From Mytilus galloprovincialis (taxonomy: Eukaryota; Mollusca; Bivalvia; Mytilida; Mytilidae), in assembly GCF_965363235.1 (NCBI RefSeq), contig NC_134839.1:73112910-73176909 (forward strand): a stretch of 64,000 nucleotides of DNA, given 5' to 3'. Numbering within the stretch: the stretch's first letter is position 1; each line of letters begins with the position of its first letter. The notes beneath the pieces were generated by a model. It did not search any database and had not been told where the DNA came from. It saw only the letters and a list, made by a program, of their open reading frames with translations. Shown here piece after piece: positions 35,501 through 45,800 of the stretch. The translations under genes and the position numbers were made by a program.

Positions 35501-36282
35501 AACGCGGTATAATATCTGAATGATGGTAGCGGGGAGTCTATACAGCAATTCGTTTCATAGTTCGAACGAGATACATATATTTTGGAGAAGACGTTACTAA
35601 GTTGAAAATCCATTTGTCTCTTTTTGGAACAATAAAATATGTTTAAACTATATATTTAAATCCAATATTCGCTAGGCAGATTCTGTATTAATCGATCAGG
35701 ATGAACGGCAGGAATGTTGATTCAATAAGAAAAACACGATATATTGGATAGGGGAAAATATTTTGCTCTGCAACATGTTACATACGGACCCCTCTTAGAA
35801 TTGTTATAATGATAGAAATATTACTGATCATTTGATAAATATTGCATGATAACAAAAATGAAGCCATGTCCGTACAAAAAGTTTAGATTAGTACTCGGTT
35901 GGACCAAACAGTCTATCGATTTCTGATGATTTTGTCGTGCATATAAACAAAATATGTTGAAATATATTGAAATGAATTTTGCGATATGTTGAATGGATTA
36001 TCATTGGTTGAATGAATAATTATTGATTATTTAGATTATTGGTTAGGAGGAAGTGATGAAGTGGTCGAAGGGTTATGGCAATGGTCAAGTACTGGGAAAA
36101 AAATCACGGTGTCCGATTGGGACCCTGGGCAACCGGATAATTTAAAAAACGGTCAAAATTGCCTCCGTATCTGGAACCAAGGAAATTATCACTCGGATGA
36201 CGGATCTTGTGACCATCTATTTCGTTATATATGTGAAGCAGAGTATGTTATGTACATTCAAAAGTGTTTATTTATTTTTTAG
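32542..36282 (+). CDS. C-type lectin (CTLD, QPD motif), first exon not found
   Basis: Three plus-strand exons join in phase: 32542-32648, 33383-33476 and 36035-36242. Product: SLHSIVNAECPLGWFHYDG (the SIVNA/EC junction looks like a signal-cleavage site), then NWYNANGWCRAHNARLVEV, SCGHGDYWLGGSD, WQWSSTGKK, DWDPGQPDN, QNCLRIW and CDHLFRYICEAE. This is one complete CTLD with a QPD motif, usually linked to galactose-type binding. Two calcium-site positions differ from the norm: the residue usually Glu before the first loop cysteine is Gln (GQNC), and WND is replaced by HSDD, so calcium-dependent sugar binding is uncertain. The third exon either uses the strong donor GTATGT at 36243 or reads on to a stop at 36280-36282. 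Likely secreted; the signal exon must lie upstream. It is transcribed against the receptor genes around it. Confidence 0.82.
32825..33090 (+). repeat. Dispersed repeat family D copy
   Basis: Contains 'tgacatagaagtgagaggtt', 'tgtaccaagtcaggaatgtg' and 'gattagggactttccgtttt'. Lies in the first visible intron of the plus-strand lectin. Confidence 0.75.
33638..33892. mobile_element. 255-bp TA-flanked MITE with TTCGCG-rich core
   Basis: Ends are 'tggtggccggttaaggcaat' and its inverse, 'atggccttaaccggccacca', each bordered by TA. The inner 'ttcatattctatagg' is also inverted near the right end. The core is a degenerate run of 'tttcgc'/'gcgaaa' units such as 'ttcgcgttttcgc'. Hairpin-forming, no coding content. 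Lies in the lectin intron 33477-36034. Confidence 0.82.
34392..35185 (-). mobile_element. CCCGAAGGGCC-ended dispersed element, short copy
   Basis: Begins 'ctagaggctctaaagagcct' and ends 'tggcccttcgggccaggtga', with GGACGACG-type repeats next to the right end. Same family as 10928-12994 but with a single internal unit. Lies in the lectin intron. Confidence 0.8.
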
Positions 36283-39200
36283 CTGTTGACGGTCGATTAT
36301 CAATATGTTCATATTTGACTTCTCTTCACAATCTTCTACAATTTGTCTATAAACAGAAATTTACCCTTTTAATAAAATGGTCTTTCGATATCAATACAGA
36401 TAAACCTTGATGAAATCGTACCTGTATTAGTCCTTTAAAATAACATTTAAGCAACTAAACTAGGAAATATTAACTTAAAAAATATTCAAAAGAAATGCAT
36501 ATTTGTATGTTCTTTATATAATGCTCGATCGATTCGCAATTCAGTATAGATCATAACATTTTTTTTTTTAAACCACTGCCTTGTACAGTGTTTTTGCATG
36601 TACAGATAGTGATTTAAATGCACGTTAGATATCACTCCCAGTCTGTATTAGTTTGATAAAAAAAGTGCCACTTCTTCTTTTAAAAAAAACGTCAAAACAA
36701 ATTTGTAAGGAGAGCCAATGTATACCAACACATCATTTTTAATGAATAATCCGAATAAATTCCGGTTACACTAAATCATTAATCAGACGAGGTTGATTCA
36801 ATATTTACCATGTTCAAGTTGATAAAATATTCGGGCTAATTAGAAGAGTTCACAAACCTTGAAACGAATTTGTATATAATTCTTCAAATTCCAGTATACA
36901 TTTTATGAATATAATATTGTACATCTGTAACATGCCATCAAACACACAGATTATCGGCTTGAAAAGTAACCTAACAATTCATGGTTTGAAACATATATAT
37001 ATCGAGTTTATTTAAAATGAATAATTTGTTTCCAATATTTCTGTTCTCTTTTTGCATATTTCAAATAGAATTAGATGTAAATTCATAATTACAGATTTAT
37101 CCTCTGATTGAATTAGCGGCAAACAAATTATTATTAAGACATATTTAGCAAATGATTAATTCATTTTTTAAAAGCTATATGTGCTTTTGGGGCTACTGTC
37201 TTAATAAATTTGCAACTACACCGATCAGTCTTAATTTTATTCTGTAATCGTCAACGGTAAATTACGAATTTGAAATATAGGTCTGAACTAGCGTGTCCAT
37301 TTTCGCTCGACGCTCGGTAACTCTATCTACTATCAGGGGCGGATTTAGGCGGGGGCGTGGCGGGCGTGCGCCCCCCTTAAAATTTGCAAAGCATGGGTTG
37401 ACTTCAACATATTTAATTATCAGAAGAGACCATTCAATCTTTTTTAACATTCAAAGTATATAAAACAGTCAGTTTAACAGAATTAACGTGATTACTAATC
37501 AAATGACCTACGCTTTTTTAAAGTTCTATAAATAACTTCAAAGGAAGGTGTCAAACGCGGAGCTGCGTTTGATGACAAATATAATAGGTTTTTAGCAGTT
37601 AAAGTAAAAACATGTTACATTGTATTTGCGGTTTTTATAATAAATTTGTTTGATAATCGAAGTTCCAAAACATCCCTTACTCACTTTCACAATTTCATCA
37701 TGACACGGTCAAGAAAACAGTGAGATTCTTTTATAATATCCGTAATGAAAGATAGAAATACTGTTTCAAGCGAAAGGTTAGTTTATTAATTTGTTTCTCT
37801 GTGTCTATATGTATTATTTATTTCTCACTTGCAACCTAAATATTTAGCCGAATTCTGTACCGTATTACTGTATGCTTGGGATCCCAAGAAAATAAATATA
37901 ACTGCGTAAATGCATCTCATTCTGATTTTAGTTGTTTGTGGCGAACACAGTGAAGTCTGGCACGACCTCCGAAAATCAAAAATGTAAAAAACAGATAGTA
38001 TGAAAGGACAATTAAAAATCGCTGATAAAAGTAGAAATTTTCGTTTGAAAAATATATTGGTCAGGTGAGCAATTGTGATCTGTCTCGTCTCACATTCCGT
38101 CCGTCTGTCCGACCGTCTATCTGTAGATTGTTGTCAGGTGTGGATTAAGGCAGTTTCAGCTTGAAACTTTAATTTCTCGCTAATTTTACCACATAATAGT
38201 TCGAGTTATCTACATTTCACCCCTTTAGAAGAATATTTCAATAGTTTTACCTAAAGAAACCTCAAAAAAATTTTCGCCTCGCTCCGCTCGGCGAAAATAA
38301 AACTTTGCGCCCCCCCTAACTGGAAATCCTGGATCCGCCCCTGACTAGGGTCAACACTCGTCTATACAATCCACTAAGCTCAACTCGATATCAATCTTAA
38401 TTGCACCAATTTCCGAATTCCCAAATTTAACTTATAAATTATGTTCTAAAACATTTTTTTTCAGATTCCCTGTAGGACCCGTTGGATGAAAATCTCCGAA
38501 CATTTGATCATCATAATAGTTTTCAAATATAATCATGATATAAAAAAAAATAGTATTTAAGAAATTGTTATTTTCTTCTACATGATTGGTAGTTATAGGC
38601 CATTGTCAATTTTAGGGTGCGATAATAGATCATATAAAAGCCCCACCCATGTTAAGTCTGTTAATTTCCCGACCGTGCAAGGACTGTATAGCCAGTCAAG
38701 GTCGTTAAAAACTTCCATTTGCCTGTAAAACAGTTGTGCTTTGTTACAGATTATCATACATTTGTATTTGTGAATCGATAATTGATTTATACATGATACA
38801 TCGGGGTGATTGTCTTCTCGTTTGATTTTTTTTAATTCTATTTGACGATTTTCGTTCTTAATTTTTGGCTGTTTTTTTCGTCCGTTGCGAGAACTTGAAA
38901 TTTGTTTCTAATTCTAGAAATGGGCGTATAAGTAACCTTTTCCTTATATCTCAATTATTTTCTAAAATGTGATATAGTATGCGAATGTTTTTTTAATGAC
39001 CAGATAACGATAGAGAACGATGGTTGGTCCTCTTTTCAGAATTTAAAATATGTTAAATAACTTGCGATTGGCCTGGAATTATGTTGAGGTACCCTGTAAT
39101 AACATGGCCGTGGGGTTTATATCTACACGTCGAAACTTCTCAGTTTTATGTTGAAAAAAATAATGTTCGATACTCACGTCTGATATAACTGACGTAGTCG

Positions 39201-39811
39201 TATAATAATTTTACTGGTTGTTTCAAAGTATATGTATACGAAATAATGAGTGGTTGTGTGTTAAATGTATTAAGATAGGAGAGGGGTTTATATGTTTGAA
39301 CTGTAGAATAATTGAAAAGCTAGGAAACTGGTGAAACAGCACAATAATAGAAACAAATATATGTAAAAGATAATCATTAAAAAAAGTTTTGTAGGGATGC
39401 AATGTTAACATTTCTTAAAACATTTACGTGTTTTCCTATCATAACTTTTCCTGCAATTCTAAGTTTAAGCGTTCCCTATTAAAATATTCCCAGAAGCATG
39501 TGTTGTACAAACACGAAAGCGTTGCACCATATATATTATATATTACTTGTTCATATAATAAGCACTTTAATCCCAAAATTCATCAGAAATTATGTAAATG
39601 CACAAATTAAAAAAGGATACAATATGTGACATATAAAATGAAATGAAAATTACAAATGTGTTAAAAAAACTAAAAAGTATCTGCAAATTGATAGCACTTT
39701 ACGTATTTATGTGTTCATCACTGAAAATGGAAAAGTAGAGCGACATAATGTGTCAGGTGAATATTCAATTCTTTTCAATATAAAATTTTACTATTTATTT
39801 ACAGAAACTAT
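36283..39811. other. Intergenic between the plus-strand lectin and gene C
   Basis: Apart from the foldback element 37334-38343, I see no repeat of known family and no conserved exon. A last lectin exon could lie here if the donor at 36243 is used. The minus-strand AATAAA at 39794-39799, just past gene C's stop, is a candidate polyadenylation signal. Confidence 0.45.
37334..38343. mobile_element. 1.0-kb foldback element with CAGGGGCGGAT ends
   Basis: Left end 'caggggcggatttaggcggg' and right end 'ctggatccgcccctg' are inverted copies; just inside, 'gcgccccccttaaaa' on the left pairs roughly with the complement of 'gcgccccccctaac' on the right only in composition. A palindromic 'cgcctcgctccgctcggcg' lies near the right end. 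No protein recognised. Flanks 'ctactat' and 'actagg' may hold a short target duplication. Confidence 0.6.
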
Positions 39812-42800
39812 TTAATACAAGTCGTCATCTAAAGACCCGTGCCTTTTTTGGTTGTTTCGAAACATCTTATTCTGCGATAAATCATTTTGAACGTGTTGAT
39901 TGGTATTATTGGTCATGCTATTGGTACGGTTTGTTTCTCCAGGTTTACGCAGTCCTACATAGGAACCATCTACATTTCCGTTCTGAAACCTTCGAGCATG
40001 TCGGAAATTATGATTTTCCTCCACGTTATTATTTGAATTTGATGGCTGATAAACTTCATCATAAGCTGGTTCCGGGACATGATTATCACTGTTGCTTGAC
40101 TTCCGGTTGTCCTTATTGTTCTTGTGAACAGCCGTATAGACAGGTTCTCTAGAAGGTTGTCTGTCAAGATCGACACCATCGCCTCCAAAAGCCACAATTG
40201 GTACAGGGTCACGAATCCCCAAGTCAACATTGTGGTAACCCGGTTGTTCTCTGAAACCGTTTATAAAGTCGTCATTGTTATCATGGTGTGTCATGTGAAT
40301 TTGGAGTCTATCTTCTTTTTGTCGTCTTTTCTTCCTTGAAGTACAACAAAGTGTATTTATATTAAAAACTTAATATTCTGCAATGTGCACGTAATTTGAT
40401 TTACCTAAAAAGTTAATTTTGTGTTTCATTTTTCATCCAAAACCAAAGCTGTAACGAAAATAAATGTCATTTGTTTGTTTGGTTGTGTGGTTTTTTTTTA
40501 TTGGTAGATGTAGTTTAGTTGTGTCATTGGCGTATTTTGCTACAGCTCCTTTTGTTCATGATATACTGTTACATGTATCATGGCTATTAGATACTATAAT
40601 GTATAATCATGATTTAAATCGAAGGGAATGAGGATGTGCGGCGATCATTTAGCAACGAAACAACAAATTCATCAGAACAGCAAACAATACACTTTCCTAC
40701 GAATAAGAAATTGTATTTGTCCTTAATTCGTGCATATATAGCTCATTAAGCATTAGATATTGTAAATAATGAGCAACATTAAAGATTGAAGCTTTCTCTT
40801 GTCAAAAGGCTTACATATTACTTAATAAACATTGATCCTGTAACCTTGCTCGGGTTATCTTGTTCGTAATTATATGCACACAATGTTTATAACGTCTGTA
40901 ATCTACTCTTGTTATATTACACAATGCTTACCTTAACTTATAGAACACAACAGCGAGGACAATTACAATGGCCAGAAATATGCATAACATTATAGCTATG
41001 ATAACACCTGAAAAATATCTTACTTCATGTACAACAATATACTATGATATTAAATCATTCTGTACATATTTGACATATTACAAAATATACTAGCATTTTA
41101 AAAATTATATCAAGTCTTAGATGCATGGTTTTTTTATTAGATGTTATTGGCTTTGAACTACAAAAATGTAGCTGTCAGTAACTTTTTGTTGTTCGGATGT
41201 ATAAGTACCCGAAAACGTCCACTCTGTGTTTTTGTTAGATGTATATTTCTATTTGTATTCATCTGATGAGTTAAGCCTTTTATAGCTGACTATGCAATAT
41301 GGGCCTTGTTGATTGTTGAAGTCCTTATGGTGACCAATAGCTGTCCTTTGGTCTCTTGTGAAGAGTTGTCTCATTGGCAAGCATACACCATCTTCTTTTT
41401 AAAATATAGCAATTCATATCAGCTTCCGCCAAAAAACTTCTAACGTATGTTTTTTTTTCATTTGAATCTAGCTAGTATTAGAAAAATGGCTATAGTCCTT
41501 AAAATATTGGTTCATAAAGTGCAAGGAGACTCCTATTTTTAACAAAAGAGGTTTTATATATATAAGAGTAGGCGCAATTGTACTATATATTTTTTGGGCG
41601 AAAGTGGTATCAAAACTAATGTCATAACTTGTTCAAGTAGTAAATAGTGTGCAAGCTTCTTTTGTTTTGGCAAAAATGAGACAAACACGTGACTTAACTT
41701 AAATAGTTTTTGTTATGTATATAAATCTGGAGTACTGTTCAAAACCATACAATCTAGCAACTGGGCATACCTAGACTTGGACCACTGTTAGCAACTAAAC
41801 TTTTAGTCTCAATATCTGCTACATTTGAGGAGGAATCGGGTATGTCCGTGGTCATACTGGACCCACTGCATTCTGTTCCCAATGTGTCGCCGACTATAAT
41901 AAATATATGATATTTTAAACGTATAACAAGTTTACAAATGCGAAAACTTACGTGTAATGTAACAATTGTTTGTAAAGATAAGCCTTCTTTTTCAAGGACA
42001 GGTGCTTTATTGTATTGCCCACCCTCTGGTTACATACAAACGCAACTTGCCTTTGTATTGCTGATACAGGAATAGGTGGTACACGGTGAGTTACATAATG
42101 TACCTTCTACTTATTTCACTAAGAACTTTTATTCATGTGATCATATTTTTAACTACAGAACTTTAAATTGACATCAACTGGACATTTTTTTTTATTTCAA
42201 AGTCATCATTCCAAATGGGCTTTATTTATCATTATTTTTTTTTTATTCATACTAAACTTATATCTCACATACTAAAAAGGACCTACACAAATCAGTTGAT
42301 AGAATAATGCTATGAACTAATAAAAACTCATAATCAACTTAGTTCTGTAAAAATATATTTGTAAGACCTTGGCAAATGAAGTTCCTTTTAATATTACAAT
42401 CTCCATTCAGCATTTTAAATGTATTAGCACCAAAGGCAAAGTACTGGCATTCAAACTGTGGTAAAGTAGACACTGAAACAGAAAAAAATCAAAATAGAGC
42501 ATTATACTAGTACTGTACATATTCATCATGTATAAAACAGTTAAACATCGCCATATTGCGGTTATAACCAACGAGTACGGTTCAAGAGAATATTTTTTCT
42601 GTATAATTGATGAATACTTCCGATGGTTGTTTTTTTCTGTATAATTGATGAATACTTCCGATGGTTGTTTTTTCTGTATAATTGATGAATACTTCCGATG
42701 GTTATTATTTCTGTATAATTGATGAATACTTCCGATGGTTGTTTTCTCTGTATAATTGATGAACACTTCCGATGGTTGTTTTTTCTGTATAATTGATGAA

Positions 42801-45800
42801 TACTTCCGATGGTTGTTATTTCTGTATAATTGATGAATACTTCCGATGGTTGTTTTTTCTGTATAATTGATGAATACTTCCGATGGTTGTTATTTCTGTA
42901 AAATTGATGAATACTTCCGATGGTTGTTTTTTTCTGTATAATAATTGATGAATACTTCCGATGGTTGTTATTTCTGTATAATTGATGAATACTTCCGATG
43001 GTTGTTATTTCTGTATAATTGATGAATACTTCCGATGGTTGTTTTTTTCTGTATAATTGATGAATACTTCCGATGGTTGTTATGTCTGTATAATTGATGA
43101 ATACTTCCGATGGTTGTTATTTCTGTATAATTGATGATTACTTCAGATGGTTTTCTATATAATTGATGAATACTTCCGATGGTTGTTTTTCTGTATAATT
43201 GATGAATACTTTCGATGGTTGTTTTTTTCTGTATAATTGATGAATACTTCCGATGAATACTTCCGATGGTTGGTTTTTCTGTATAATTGATGAATACTTC
43301 CGATGGTTGTTTTTTCTGTATAATTGATTAATACTTCCGATGAATATTATACTTCCGATGGTTGGTTTTTCTGTATAATTGATGAATACTTCCAATGGTT
43401 GTTTTTTCTGTATAATTGATGAATACTTCCGATGAATACTTCCGATGGTTGGTCTTTCTGTATAATTGATGAATACTTCCGATGGTTGGTTTTTCTAATC
43501 CTCAGTTTTTATGGACTTCCCCCTTTTAAAATTTACTTTAGAATTCAAAATTTTTGTTGTACTTTATTTATGTCGTTCAAGTTGTCAAAAATAGATCGTA
43601 TTGAAAGATATTTTCAATTTGTCACAAACAAAATGCATTCACCAGTGTTAGTCACGTTTCGAGTGATAGATAACAAAAGATTATAGTGTGTAAGGGGTCT
43701 TGGTGGTCGAGCGGTCAGTCTAAGAGGTCGTACTATTGTAACACTAGCATGTCAACTCTGAGGTTGTGAGTTCGAATCCGGCACGTGACAAGTGCATTTG
43801 ACTGCAATCTTAGTTCCTACCGAAGGTTAACGTTGGTTTTTCTCTCCGGCTTCCTCCACTAAAAAAACTGACCGCTCAGAAAAAGCACAATAGTGCTCAA
43901 AATGGCATTAATCACCAATCGACCAATCAAGTATGTGTGCTTTAAAAGAGTTCACTTAAATAGATAGACAGGTTATATAATTGTACTTTTAAACCCTCTG
44001 TCAATATTTGGATGTCAAAAATACCATTAGAATTTTAAAACTTATCCATGCCAAGTAGTATTAAATGTAGATTGTTAAATTCAAAACTATGGAACGCCAT
44101 GACTGTCTTCTGATGTTGATTGTTTAATATGTTCGGTGCTTTATGCATTATGTTAAAGTAGTATGTATATTATGTTCAGTAGATATCCTATTATGTTCAG
44201 TAGTTATTACATTATGTTCAGTAGTTTTTACATTATATTCGGTGCTTTGGTTATTATGTTCAGTAGTTTCATTATTATATGCAGTGGTATTTAAATTATG
44301 TTCGGTACTTCTGACGTTATATTCAGTACATTTTTCATTATGTTCAGTACTTTCGACATTATGTTCAGTAGATTCAATATTATTTGCAGTACATTATGTA
44401 ATATCTTCAGTAGTCCCGCTTTCTTTATATTCAGTACATTATTCATCATGTTCAGTAAAAGCATCTGTATTATATCCGGTTCGTTCAACTTTATGTTCAG
44501 TGGTTTTATCATAATGATGATGTAGTAAAAGTCGGGAAGTCAATAACGGAAATTGTCGGAAAAAAACGAAGGCGGATATTTTTGACGGACGTTTTATTCA
44601 TGAACACCGTTACGTGATTGAATTAAAATGGAAGAAATGGAAGCAGTTTTAAATCGGTGTGGTTTACGTTCCCAAGTTGGCATTTTTCACAAGAAAAAAA
44701 TAACTCCTGACTCATTTTGTAAGTTGTCGCTACAAGATGTCGCATATTTAGGTAGGATTGACAGGAGAAAAATAATGGAATTAAGAATAGCTTGTGTTCA
44801 TTTCAGCAGCAATATTTTGAATGAGCAATAACAAGTTTTTCATTCCCAAAGGAGCACTGGAATCCCTGCTTGAAATCGATTTAACTGTTTTAAAAATATT
44901 CCCTGTAAACTACCCCCCCCCCCCCCCAACCCCCTTTTTTTGGTGCTCTCTATTTTCAACCCTCGAATTAAGCTTTCCAATCTAATTAAAATTAAAACCT
45001 TGCTTTCTAACCAATCTGTCCATGCACCGGACCGGCAACTTTCTTTATTTAATACGAAAATCTAAAGTGCCGTTATACACATGCATGTTGTTTGCTTGGA
45101 GTATACGCCCGCAAAGAAAGAAATAGCCTAAGTCAGAAGGCACAAATAAGAAAAAGAAAGTTTTATGGCAAAGGGTGCCGGGGTACATCTCTTTTTTCAA
45201 AATATACATGAAATATTTGCCACTGCCCATTTTTGTTCTATGAATTCTAATTCTGAGTTTTCTATCTGTTACATGCCAAGAAATCCGAGCAAAAAATTCC
45301 GGTCGACCTCCTACACACCCATTAGTATTTAATTAAAGATTTGATTTCATTCAACAAATTAATTTAGGACCTCCATGTACGTGTCATTTAGAACACAGCT
45401 ATATACCGAATGGTCAATATTAATCTTCCATGTAATTTGCTCTATGTGATGTTTGCAGAATTTCAACGGAGGTAATTTCTTGGCATGATCAATTGTGTGT
45501 TTACCCTCCCCTTTTCTCCTTTGATATAAAGCGATCCAATGAATAACAAAATAAAAAGAGACAATTACGCAAAAGACTTCTATTTTTTTACCGGTTAAAG
45601 GTGATGGGTGCTTTGCGGCTCCTCATTTCTTACCCATGAAAACTTAAAATCTTTTGTATTCCCCTTTAAATTTAAGCCAATTAAGAAAAATTATCCCAAT
45701 TCTACAGTAATCCGAAAAAATTAAAGGCGACAATAAAAATACATGTAAATCTGGTAAGTAATCAAAATGTTTCTGTGTATTTGGTTTTGGTTTGTTCTTG

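Noticed and set aside
42407-43395. Minus-strand frames reading NNHRKYSSI repeats
   Set aside because: Translations of the minisatellite; the frame changes with the variable T-run.
42590-43495. CRISPR-like array (regular short repeats)
   Set aside because: Units are directly adjacent with no unique spacers, and the DNA is animal. It is a minisatellite.
43697-43790. Possible functional tRNA (box A and box B present)
   Set aside because: The acceptor-stem ends do not pair and the sequence continues into a SINE body seen elsewhere (2700-2960). Called a SINE-like element.
44143-44514. 123-codon plus-strand open frame (LCSVV repeats)
   Set aside because: It is a by-product of the 21-bp tandem repeat; both strands are open and there is no splice or start context.
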